A DNA stretch of 64,000 bases from Streptomyces sp. CG1 (GTDB lineage Bacteria; Actinomycetota; Actinomycetes; Streptomycetales; Streptomycetaceae), in contig NZ_CP163518.1 in assembly GCF_041080625.1 (NCBI RefSeq), forward strand, positions 806,001 through 870,000, written 5' to 3'. Below the pieces are notes generated by a model that was not told the origin of the DNA, ran no database searches, and saw only the letters and a list, made by a program, of their open reading frames with translations. Position numbers and translations under genes: made by a program. Below are positions 33,740 through 41,965 of this stretch, in pieces. Every line of letters starts with the position of its first letter. Position 1 is the first letter of the stretch.

Positions 33740-36562
33740 GTGGTTCGGTTCGGCGGGGCACCGACACCGACGGGACGTGCGACAGACGGCACAGGGCCCG
33801 TATGTTCGCGTGAGCGATTTCTGGAGGGCGGGCCTGTCGAAGCGGGCGTGCGCCCGCCCATCTCGAATTCCTGGCAGCGCTGCCGGACCCTCGGGCTCTC
33901 GCCGGACCAGTCCGACCTCCCCTTCCGAGAGGATTTCGATACGGACGCACGGATCATCCGAGCGGCCGTGCCGGTCCTCGACCGGCTGCAGTACAGCTTC
34001 GCCGGCAGTCAGATGAACATCTGCGTCGCCGACGCGCGTGGAACGGTCCTCCTGCGTCGTTTCGGAGAGCCGTCCCTGGCAAGAGGCCTCCCGGCGATCC
34101 AGCGCGTGCCAGGATTCGTATTCGCCGAGCAGGTCGCCGGCACGAACGGCATCGGTCTCGCGTTGGCGGAGCGGCAGCTCATCCGGGTCTACGGTGCCGA
34201 GCACTTCGCCGAGCGCTCCCAGGGAAGCGCCTGCCGCGCGCTGCCGGTCCGCGACCCGCTCAGCGGCCGTATCGAGGGCGTCCTGTGCTTCGGCTATCCA
34301 CGCGGCTTCGACCATCCCGCGCTGGCCACCGTGATACGCAAGGCGGCGCGAGCCATCGAACGGCGGCTGCTGAGCCAGAGTTCCGCCCGCGAGCGCGCTC
34401 TGCTGCGGGCCTACGTGGACACCGAAGCCGAAGCCGCCGTCGGCCGTCACCACACCATCGGACTGGACGAACTGGCTCTCGGACAGCACCCCCGTGACCG
34501 TGCGCTCCTCATGGAGAGAGCCACCGAGTTGATCTCCTGCGCGCAGCGGGCCGCTGTCCACGTCCCCCTGTCCGACGGACGGTGTATCACGCTGCTGAGC
34601 CGTCCGATGACGAGTGCCACCGGGGTGCAGGGCCTGGCCATCGAGGCCGTCCTTCCCGGACCCGCACCACGACATCCCCTCGTGGCCCAGCGGCAGATCG
34701 AGGAGGTGCCGGGCTTCCCCGCCGAGCCTGCCGCCTCCCGTGACGTCCTGCCGTCCGGGTCCGTAGCCCTCGGGGTACCCGGCCAGGCCGCCTCGGGCGG
34801 CAAGGGTGTCACCGTCGTCGGAGCGGGAGACACTCATCCTGCCGCCGCGCCGCCGTCGAGGAGGCTGCTGCTCGTGGGAGAGCCGGAGGTGGGACGGCAC
34901 GCCCTCGCGGCACGACGCCGCCTGGAGCTGCTGTCCGAGGCCAGTGCGCGTATAGGCACCACCCTGGACGTGCGCCGCACCGCCCAGGAACTGGCGGAGA
35001 CGGCAGTGACCCGACTCGCCGACTACGTCACGATCGACCTGCCCGAGGCCGCACTGCGCGGAGAGGAATCCAGCGACCCGCACGGCGACCTGTGCCGTAC
35101 GGTCGTCCACGGCATCCGCGACGACTGCCCCTTCCACCCGGTCGGCAAGCAGGTCGACTACGGCCCGACCACGCCACAGCTGCGCTGTCTGACCAGCGGG
35201 GAGGCGGTGCTGGAACCGGACCTGAAGGTCGCCGCGGGCTGGCTCGCCCACGACCCCGAGCACACCGAGGAGCTGCTGACCCACGTTCACTCCCTCATCG
35301 CGGTCCCTCTGGTGGCCCGCGGTGTCGTCCTGGGCGTCGCCGCCTTCTACCGCGGACGGGACACCGCCCCCTTCGGCGACGACGACTGTTCGCTGGCCCA
35401 GGAACTCGCCACCCGTGCCGCGCTGTCCATCGACAACGCCCGGCGCTACACACGTGAACGCACCATGGTCCTGGCCCTGCAGCGCAGCCTGCTCCCACAG
35501 GGGCTGCCCGACCAGGACGCCGTCGAGGTCGCCCACCGCTACCTGCCCGCCGAATCCGACGTGGGCGGGGACTGGTACGACGTCATCCCTCTCTCCGGCA
35601 CCCGTATCGGCCTCATGGTCGGGGATGTCGTCGGCCACGGCATGCTCTCCGCCGCCACCATGGGACGGCTGCGCACGGCCGCACGCAGCTTCGCCGAACT
35701 CGACTTCTCCCCGGACGAAGTCCTCACCCACCTCGACAATCTGGTGGGACGCCTGGACCGGGAGGACCCAGCCGCCAACGAGGCGGACATCATCGGCGCG
35801 ACCTGCCTGTACGCCATCTACGACCCGACCACCCAGCGGTGCACCATGGCCCGCGCCGGGCATCCTCCCCCCGCGGTGGTCCGCCCCGACGGCACGGTGT
35901 CCTTCCCCGAGCTGCCCGCCGGCCCTCCTCTCGGCCTCGGGGGCCTGCCCTTCGAAGCCGTCGAGCTGGACCTCCCCGAGGGCAGCCAGCTGGTCCTCTA
36001 CACCAATGGACTCATCGAGGACCGGCACCGCGACGTCGACAGGGTCCTCGACCAGTTGCGCGGGGCCCTGGCCCACCCGGAACGTACGCCCGAGGAGACC
36101 TGCCAGGTGGTCCTGAACAGCGTGGCGCCCGCCCACCCCGGCGACGACATCGCCCTGCTCGTCGCCCGCACCCATGCCCTGGAGCCCGACCGGATCGCCA
36201 CCTGGGACCTGCAGCCCGACCCGGCTCTCGTCAGCGAAGTCCGCGCCCGCGCCATGCGGAAACTGGCCGACTGGGGACTCGACGAGGCCGCGTTCGCCAC
36301 GGAGCTGATGCTCAGCGAGCTGGTCACCAACGCCATCCGCCACGGCTCCGGACCCATCCGCGTACGGCTGCTTCACGACCGCACCCTGATCTGCGAGGTC
36401 TCCGACACCAGCAACACCGCCCCGCGCCTGCGCCGGGCGGCCAGCACCGACGAAGGCGGCAGGGGCCTGTTCCTCGTCGCTCAGCTGGCACAGAGCTGGG
36501 GCACGCGCTACCTGCCGCAGGGCAAGGTCATCTGGGCCGAGTGCGGCCTCGACGCTGTCTGA
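33740..36562 (+). CDS. AcoR-like sensor - GAF - SpoIIE phosphatase - HATPase protein
   Basis: 940-residue multidomain signalling protein. Residues about 20-215 resemble the N-terminal sensor of AcoR-type activators (ISNSWQRCRTLGLSPDQSDL; EQVAGTNGIGLALAERQLIR). A GAF domain follows at about 390-560, the PP2C/SpoIIE domain at about 570-795 with VGGDWYDVIPL and MVGDVVGHGMLSAATMGRLR, and a C-terminal anti-sigma-type ATPase at about 800-940 with SELVTNAIRHG, CEVSDTSNTAP and DEGGRGLFLVAQ. The phosphatase and kinase-like ends suggest it both resets and re-phosphorylates STAS partners. The GTG at 33740 has GAGG six bases upstream; the open frame extends 27 codons further but through AT-rich, promoter-like DNA. 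Confidence 0.85.
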   Translation: MVRFGGAPTPTGRATDGTGPVCSRERFLEGGPVEAGVRPPISNSWQRCRTLGLSPDQSDLPFREDFDTDARIIRAAVPVLDRLQYSFAGSQMNICVADARGTVLLRRFGEPSLARGLPAIQRVPGFVFAEQVAGTNGIGLALAERQLIRVYGAEHFAERSQGSACRALPVRDPLSGRIEGVLCFGYPRGFDHPALATVIRKAARAIERRLLSQSSARERALLRAYVDTEAEAAVGRHHTIGLDELALGQHPRDRALLMERATELISCAQRAAVHVPLSDGRCITLLSRPMTSATGVQGLAIEAVLPGPAPRHPLVAQRQIEEVPGFPAEPAASRDVLPSGSVALGVPGQAASGGKGVTVVGAGDTHPAAAPPSRRLLLVGEPEVGRHALAARRRLELLSEASARIGTTLDVRRTAQELAETAVTRLADYVTIDLPEAALRGEESSDPHGDLCRTVVHGIRDDCPFHPVGKQVDYGPTTPQLRCLTSGEAVLEPDLKVAAGWLAHDPEHTEELLTHVHSLIAVPLVARGVVLGVAAFYRGRDTAPFGDDDCSLAQELATRAALSIDNARRYTRERTMVLALQRSLLPQGLPDQDAVEVAHRYLPAESDVGGDWYDVIPLSGTRIGLMVGDVVGHGMLSAATMGRLRTAARSFAELDFSPDEVLTHLDNLVGRLDREDPAANEADIIGATCLYAIYDPTTQRCTMARAGHPPPAVVRPDGTVSFPELPAGPPLGLGGLPFEAVELDLPEGSQLVLYTNGLIEDRHRDVDRVLDQLRGALAHPERTPEETCQVVLNSVAPAHPGDDIALLVARTHALEPDRIATWDLQPDPALVSEVRARAMRKLADWGLDEAAFATELMLSELVTNAIRHGSGPIRVRLLHDRTLICEVSDTSNTAPRLRRAASTDEGGRGLFLVAQLAQSWGTRYLPQGKVIWAECGLDAV

Positions 36563-36689
36563 GACCAGCGGCGCCGCTGACCCGTTGGTGTCACAGAAAG
36601 CACCGTATATCCCAAATGCCATGGGTCGGCCCACTAGGATCATCGGCGACAGTCGGGAAGAACTCGCCAGCCGACCCTCGGAGATGTCC

Positions 36690-38213
36690 GTGCACGACCC
36701 TCCCGACACCTCTGCGGAACCCCTGGTCCGTATCCGCGGGCTCGCCAAGCGGTTCGGCGGGACCCTCGCCCTGGACGGGGTCGACCTAGACGTCCACGCG
36801 GGCAGCGTCCTCGCCCTCCTCGGCCCCAACGGAGCCGGGAAGTCCACACTCATCAAGGTGCTCGCCGGCATCCACCACGCCGACGCGGGACAGGTCACGG
36901 TGGACGGGCACCCGCTCGGGAGTCGTGCCGCCTCCCGCGCCATGTCCTTCATCCACCAGGACCTCGGCCTCGTGGAGTGGATGACGGTCGCCGAGAACAT
37001 CGCCCTGAGCACCGGATATCAGCGCCGGGCCGGACTCATCTCCTGGCAGGGCACCCGGGAGCGCTGCACCGAGGCCCTGCGGATCATCGCCGGACACCTC
37101 GACCCCGCCACGCCGATCGCCCGCCTCTCCCCCGCCGAGCGCTCGCTGGTCGCCATCGCCCGAGCCCTGGCCACCCAGGCGAAACTCATCGTCCTCGACG
37201 AGCCGACCGCGCGCCTGCCCGCCACGGACTGCGCCCGGCTCTTCCGCGCCCTGCGCGCCCTGCGCGACCAGGGGCACGGCCTCCTCTACGTCAGTCACCG
37301 TCTGGACGAGGTGTACAAGGTCGCCGACTCCTTCGCCGTCCTGCGCGACGGCCGCCTCGTCAGCCACGGCACCCTGGCGGGCCACAGCCCCGCCCGTCTG
37401 GTGCATGACATCGTCGGCGACGAACCGGCCCACTACCGCCCCGCCACCGTCCCCGCCGACGGCCCGGCCCTCCTGACCCTCGACGGCGTACGGACCCCCG
37501 GCGCGGGACCCGTCGGCCTGGAACTCAGGGCCGGGGAGGTGCTGGGCCTGGTCGGCCTCTCCGGCGCCGGGCACATGGACCTGGGCCGAGCCCTCGCCGG
37601 TGCCCGGCCCCTCCTCCACGGCCAGGCACTCCTCGGCGGGCGGCCGTACCGGCCCCGTACCGTCGCCCACGCCGTTCGCCTCGGTGTCGGCTTCGTGCCC
37701 GGCGACAGACAGCGCGAGGGCTGTGCCGCCGAGCTGACCGTACGGGAGAACCTCCTGGCCAACCCGCGCGCCGGAGGCCTGCCGGCGCTGCACTGGATCG
37801 CTCCGCGCCGTGAACGCGCCGAGGCCGCCCGTCTGATCGAACGCCTCTCGGTGCGTCCCCGCGACAGCGAGGCTCCCATCGGCACGCTGTCCGGCGGAAA
37901 CCAGCAGAAGGTCATGATCGGCCGGTGGCTCCGGGTGGGCCTGCGCCTGCTGATCCTGGAGGAACCGACCGCGAGCGTGGACGTCGGAGCCAAGGCCGCC
38001 ATCTACCGCCTGCTCGACGAGGCACTGGCCACCGGCCTCGCGGTGCTGCTCGTCTCCACGGACTTCGAGGAGATCGCGGGCGTGTGCCGGCGCGCCCTGG
38101 TGTTCGTCCACGGGTCCGTCACGGCCGAGCTGAGCGGTCCGGCCCTCACGGTCGCCGAGCTCACCCGGGCGGCCTCGGCCATGCCCCCCTCCGGAACCGC
38201 GACCGCCTCATGA
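36690..38213 (+). CDS. sugar ABC transporter ATP-binding protein (RbsA/MglA type)
   Basis: 507-residue tandem ATPase of carbohydrate uptake ABC systems. Domain 1 has Walker A GPNGAGKST near residue 40, Walker B LIVLDEPTA and the H-loop SHRLDE; its signature reads LSPAERSLVAIARAL rather than LSGGQ. Domain 2 has the degenerate Walker A expected in this family (GLVGLSGAGHMDLGRAL), an intact LSGGNQQKVMIGRWL and LLILEEPTASVDVGAK. GGAG lies six bases before GTG 36690, which is preferred over the ATG two codons earlier. It is first of three genes; the permease start overlaps its stop. A ribose- or galactoside-like substrate is likely but unspecified. Confidence 0.88.
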   Translation: MHDPPDTSAEPLVRIRGLAKRFGGTLALDGVDLDVHAGSVLALLGPNGAGKSTLIKVLAGIHHADAGQVTVDGHPLGSRAASRAMSFIHQDLGLVEWMTVAENIALSTGYQRRAGLISWQGTRERCTEALRIIAGHLDPATPIARLSPAERSLVAIARALATQAKLIVLDEPTARLPATDCARLFRALRALRDQGHGLLYVSHRLDEVYKVADSFAVLRDGRLVSHGTLAGHSPARLVHDIVGDEPAHYRPATVPADGPALLTLDGVRTPGAGPVGLELRAGEVLGLVGLSGAGHMDLGRALAGARPLLHGQALLGGRPYRPRTVAHAVRLGVGFVPGDRQREGCAAELTVRENLLANPRAGGLPALHWIAPRRERAEAARLIERLSVRPRDSEAPIGTLSGGNQQKVMIGRWLRVGLRLLILEEPTASVDVGAKAAIYRLLDEALATGLAVLLVSTDFEEIAGVCRRALVFVHGSVTAELSGPALTVAELTRAASAMPPSGTATAS

Positions 38214-39304
38214 GCGTCTCGCCCTCTTCCTCCACGTCCCCGTCCCGGCCGCACCGACGGGGCCTCGCCGGACAACTCGTCAGCACCTACGGCCTCCTGG
38301 CCCTCACCGCTCTGCTCTTCCTGGTCTTCTCGCTCATCCTGCCGCGTACGTTTCCCACGCGGGACACGGTCGACTCGACCCTGTCCAACCAGTCGATCCC
38401 CGCCGTCCTCGCGCTCGCCGCCACCGTCCCCATCGTGACCGGCGCGTTCGACCTCTCCATCGGCTACGGCCTCGGTCTGGCGCACGTCATGGTGCTGCAC
38501 CTCATCGTCGACGAGCGGTGGCCCTGGCCGTGGGCCTGCCTCGTGGTGATCGCCGCAGGGGTGGTCGTGGGCGCCCTCAACGGTGTCGTCGTCGAGTTCG
38601 GCCGGATCGACTCCTTCATCGCCACCCTCGGGACCGGCGGCATGATGTACGCCGTGACCGGCTGGGTCACCGGCGGCGGACGGATCGTCCCCGGCCCGCA
38701 GGGTCTCCCCACCGCCTTCACCGATCTCTACGACTCCCGGTTCCTCGGCCTTCCGGTTCCCGCCTTCTACGTGCTCGCCCTCGCCGTCGCTCTCTGGCTG
38801 GCGCTGGAGCGGCTGCCGCTCGGCCGGTACCTCTACGTCGTCGGCTCGAACCCGCGCGCCGCCGATCTGGTCGGCATCCCGACCCGCAGGTACACCGTCT
38901 ACGCGTTCACCGCATCGGGACTGCTCGTGGGCTTCGCCGGTGTGCTGCTCGCGGCCCAACAGCAGATCGGCAATCCCGACGTCGGCCTCGACTATCTGCT
39001 GCCCGCGTTCGTCGGCGCCCTCCTCGGCACCACCGCGGTCAAACCCGGCCGCCCCAACGCCCTGGGAACGCTCGTCGCCGTCGCCGTGCTCGCCGTCGGC
39101 CTCACCGGCATCGGCCAGATGGGCGCCGACTTCTGGACGATCCCCCTGTTCCATGGCGGCACCCTCCTGCTCGCCGTCGGCCTGGCCGGCTACTCCGCCC
39201 GCCGCCTGCGCGCCGGGGTGGGCGCGTCGCGTGACGTGCCCACCCCTCCCCCGGAGCCGCCGTCCACGGCACCGGACGGTGGCACGACGGGCACCCCGCC
39301 ATGA
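38210..39304 (+). CDS. sugar ABC transporter permease (RbsC type)
   Basis: 364-residue membrane permease of the RbsC/branched-chain-permease superfamily with about eight to ten helices. Family features are FDLSIGYGLGLAHVMVL near residue 83, GRIDSFIATLGTGGMMYAV near 125 and LGRYLYVVGSNPRAADLVGI near 205, the EAA-like coupling region. The ATGA overlap with the ATPase gene shows translational coupling. A Pro-rich tail of about 25 residues closes the protein. It is the only permease in the operon, so it should act as a homodimer. Confidence 0.9.
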   Translation: MSVSPSSSTSPSRPHRRGLAGQLVSTYGLLALTALLFLVFSLILPRTFPTRDTVDSTLSNQSIPAVLALAATVPIVTGAFDLSIGYGLGLAHVMVLHLIVDERWPWPWACLVVIAAGVVVGALNGVVVEFGRIDSFIATLGTGGMMYAVTGWVTGGGRIVPGPQGLPTAFTDLYDSRFLGLPVPAFYVLALAVALWLALERLPLGRYLYVVGSNPRAADLVGIPTRRYTVYAFTASGLLVGFAGVLLAAQQQIGNPDVGLDYLLPAFVGALLGTTAVKPGRPNALGTLVAVAVLAVGLTGIGQMGADFWTIPLFHGGTLLLAVGLAGYSARRLRAGVGASRDVPTPPPEPPSTAPDGGTTGTPP

Positions 39305-39370
39305 CCCACGCCACGGCGTTCTGCATCCGCCTCCGGCCGCGTCACCCTCATTCCTCGGCGAGGAGCTCCC

Positions 39371-40534
39371 GTGCACCGCAACAACAAGGCCGTCCCCGGC
39401 GTCGCCACGGTGCGATCCGTCTCCCTCGCCCTACTGGTAGCCGCAACCGCCCTCGCAGGCTGCGAACGCGGCTCGTCGAACGGCCCCGGGGTCTCCACCG
39501 CCGGTCCGGGCGGCTGCCCCGCGGCCCAGGCCAGGGCCCAGGCCGCCGTCACCCGCGCGGAGAAGACCGACATCCCCTGGAAGGGGCCGGTCAGGGGCCC
39601 CGCGGCGGTGTCCGGCAAGACGATCGTCTACGTCGCACAGACGATGACCAACCCCGGAGTCGCAGGCGTTGCGCAGGGCGTGCGGGAGGCCGCGAGGGTC
39701 ATCGGCTGGAACGTCCGGGTGATCGACGGCGGGGGCACCCCCGCCGGCATCCAGGCGGCGCTGAGCGAGGCAGTGGCACTCAGGCCCTCGGGCATCGTCA
39801 TCGGCGGTTTCGACCCCAACTCCACCTCCCAGCAAGTCGCGTGGGCCACTGCCGCGCACATCCCGCTCATCGGCTGGCACGCGGTCGCATCCCCCGGACC
39901 CAGCGTGAAACCCACACTCTTCACCAACGTCACCACCAACGTCGACGACGTCGCCGCGATCAGCGCGCAGTGGATCATCTCGCGCTCCCACGGCGCCGCC
40001 GGAGTCGTTCTCTTCACCGACGCCTCGATCCCCTTCGCCAAGCACAAGTCCGAACTGATCAGGAAGGGGCTGGCCGCTTGTGCGGGCGTGCGGATGCTGG
40101 CGTACGAGAACATCCCGATCCCGGACGCGAGCAGCCGTACCCCCAGGGAGGTCTCCTTCCTTCTCTCCCGCTTCGGGAGCCGGTGGACCTACTCCGTCGC
40201 GATCAACGACCTGTACTTCGCCGACGCAGCCCCCGCCTTCCGCTCGGCCGGAGCGAAAGGCTCCGGCCCGCCCTTCAACATCGGCGCCGGCGACGGCGAC
40301 CCGTCCGCCTTCCAGCGCATCAACAGCAAGCAGTACCAGGCGGCCACCGTCCCCGAACCGCTGTCCCTGCAGGGCTGGCAGATCCTCGACGAGTTCAACC
40401 GCGCCTTCTCCGGCCGTCCGGCCAGCAGGTATGTCGCGCCCGTGCACATCTCCACAGCGGCCGACAGCGAGGGGGCCACGGCCTGGGACCCTTCGGGCTA
40501 CCGAGAGGCCTACCGGAAGATCTGGGGCAAGTGA
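39371..40534 (+). CDS. sugar-binding lipoprotein of the ABC importer (RbsB-like)
   Basis: 387-residue type I periplasmic-binding-protein-like lipoprotein. The signal peptide ends in lipobox LAGC near residue 34. The mature part carries the RbsB fold: TIVYVAQTMTNPGVAGVAQG, ALRPSGIVIGGFDPNSTSQQ, IPLIGWHAV, and VAINDLYFADAAPAF. GAGGAGC lies just before the GTG at 39371. It captures the substrate outside the cell for the coupled permease and ATPase. Its stop is seven bases from the stop of the convergent PP2C gene. Confidence 0.88.
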   Translation: MHRNNKAVPGVATVRSVSLALLVAATALAGCERGSSNGPGVSTAGPGGCPAAQARAQAAVTRAEKTDIPWKGPVRGPAAVSGKTIVYVAQTMTNPGVAGVAQGVREAARVIGWNVRVIDGGGTPAGIQAALSEAVALRPSGIVIGGFDPNSTSQQVAWATAAHIPLIGWHAVASPGPSVKPTLFTNVTTNVDDVAAISAQWIISRSHGAAGVVLFTDASIPFAKHKSELIRKGLAACAGVRMLAYENIPIPDASSRTPREVSFLLSRFGSRWTYSVAINDLYFADAAPAFRSAGAKGSGPPFNIGAGDGDPSAFQRINSKQYQAATVPEPLSLQGWQILDEFNRAFSGRPASRYVAPVHISTAADSEGATAWDPSGYREAYRKIWGK

Positions 40535-40541
40535 CAGAGAG

Positions 40542-41810
40542 TCACCGGCGCTGCGGGCGCCATTCGAAGAGCAGGATGGTCACGTCGTCCCGCAGTTCGT
40601 TGCGCTGGTAGTCGAGGACGGCGTGGATGAGCAGCCGCAGCACTTCGGCCGGGCGCTGGCCGGCGGCATTGGAGCGGATGATGAAGTCGGTGAACCGGTC
40701 GAGGCCGAACTCCGCACCCTCCGCATCGCGAGCCTCCACGACACCGTCGGTGTAGAGCAGGACGCAGTCACCCGGTTCCAGTTTCGTCTCATGGACCTGC
40801 CGGGCTACCGGAGCGAGTGGGCCGGCCAGGCCGATCGGCGGCTGCGGGGGGCTGTCCAGCGCTCCGGCGATCACCCGCTCGCCACGGATCAGCAGCGGTG
40901 GGGGGTGGCCGCAATTGACCCAGTGCAGCACCCCGGTCACGGCATCGAGCCGGCACAGCACGCCGGTGCAGAAATGGTCGGGCAGCCACTCGGCGAGCGC
41001 CCGGTCTACGGAGCCGACGACGTCGGCCAGGTCGCCACCGCCGCGGCGGGCGTTGCGCGCCGCCGCCATGGCCACCGACGTGGTCAGGCCGGCGGTCAGA
41101 TCGTGACCCATCGAGTCGAGGATCACGGTGTGCAGCACGTTCTTGACCACCGAGTGGTCGTAGGCGTCGCCGGCGATGTCGTACGCCGGTTCCAGGACCG
41201 CGGTCGAGACGCACCTTCTGCTGCCGACGGTGTGGGGTGGCAGGAAGGCCCGCAGCATCTCGGCCGGCAACTGCATGGGCGCAGTGCGGGAGCGGGCGTG
41301 GAGCCAGTCGCTGTAGGCGCGCTTAGAGGTGATCAGCATGGCGAACAGATGGGCCAGCATCCGGCTGCGGCGCATCCGCACCTCATCGATCGAGGCGGTC
41401 CGTACCGCCAGCACGCCCAGCCGCTCCGCACCGTCGATCAGGGGCATCCAGAGGGTCAAGCCGTCGTCGGCCTCGGCCACCCGCGGGGAGACCGCGCGGT
41501 ACGCCCGGCCGGCCGTCGAGCGGTCCACCGGCAGCGGATCCAAGGCCTCGTCGAGGGGGATGAGCAGCCGTTGCTGCAGGTCGACGAGGTAGATCGATGC
41601 GCTGTCCAGGCCGAGGGCCGGGGCGCACCGGTTCGCCAGGGCGGGCAGTTCGAAGGGCAGGGCCTTCTGCGCCTCGCTGAGCAGCTCTTCCAGCCGATTC
41701 TCGTCGACGGCGGTGTCGGGACCGGAGGACGCGTGCGATGGGTCCGGCACACGGATCACCCCTTCCGTGCCCAGTCTCACACCGTTCCCGTCCTGTCTCA
41801 CGTCAGACAC
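40542..41810 (-). CDS. PP2C/SpoIIE-family phosphatase with N-terminal GAF-like domain
   Basis: 422-residue cytoplasmic phosphatase. Residues about 35-165 form a GAF-like sensor (SASIYLVDLQQRLLIPLDEA; DGLTLWMPLIDGAERLGVLA). Residues about 185-420 form the SpoIIE domain: AYDIAGDAYDHSV in place of the common GGDWYD, VILDSMGHDLTAGLTTSVAM, NCGHPPPLLI, VLLYTDGVVEARD and LRDDVTILLFEW. The acidic metal ligands are kept. The start is GTG at 41810. It faces the ABC operon tail to tail, so a link to sugar uptake is only positional. Confidence 0.87.
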   Translation of the reverse strand: MSDVRQDGNGVRLGTEGVIRVPDPSHASSGPDTAVDENRLEELLSEAQKALPFELPALANRCAPALGLDSASIYLVDLQQRLLIPLDEALDPLPVDRSTAGRAYRAVSPRVAEADDGLTLWMPLIDGAERLGVLAVRTASIDEVRMRRSRMLAHLFAMLITSKRAYSDWLHARSRTAPMQLPAEMLRAFLPPHTVGSRRCVSTAVLEPAYDIAGDAYDHSVVKNVLHTVILDSMGHDLTAGLTTSVAMAAARNARRGGGDLADVVGSVDRALAEWLPDHFCTGVLCRLDAVTGVLHWVNCGHPPPLLIRGERVIAGALDSPPQPPIGLAGPLAPVARQVHETKLEPGDCVLLYTDGVVEARDAEGAEFGLDRFTDFIIRSNAAGQRPAEVLRLLIHAVLDYQRNELRDDVTILLFEWRPQRR

Positions 41811-41965
41811 GACCGCGGCGAGGGCGAGAACGGGCCCTGCACGGCGGGGTCGTGTCGTCGGGGCGCCCTGCGCGGCCGGAACGGCCGGGCTCGCACGCCC
41901 GGCGAGGCCGGTCCCCGCGGCTCGCGCCCTGGGAACCGGCCCCCGTCCTCAGTGTCTGCCGGGTC

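Noticed and set aside
33719..37012. Very long open frame on the strand opposite the sensor phosphatase and ABC genes
   Set aside because: High GC keeps the antisense frame open. Its composition is low-complexity (Gly, Arg, Asp, Val) without domains, while the plus strand encodes clear PP2C and ABC motifs.
36690..38213. Non-LSGGQ signature in the first ATPase domain read as a defect
   Set aside because: RbsA/MglA-type tandem ATPases commonly vary the first signature and have a degenerate second Walker A, so this is within family range.
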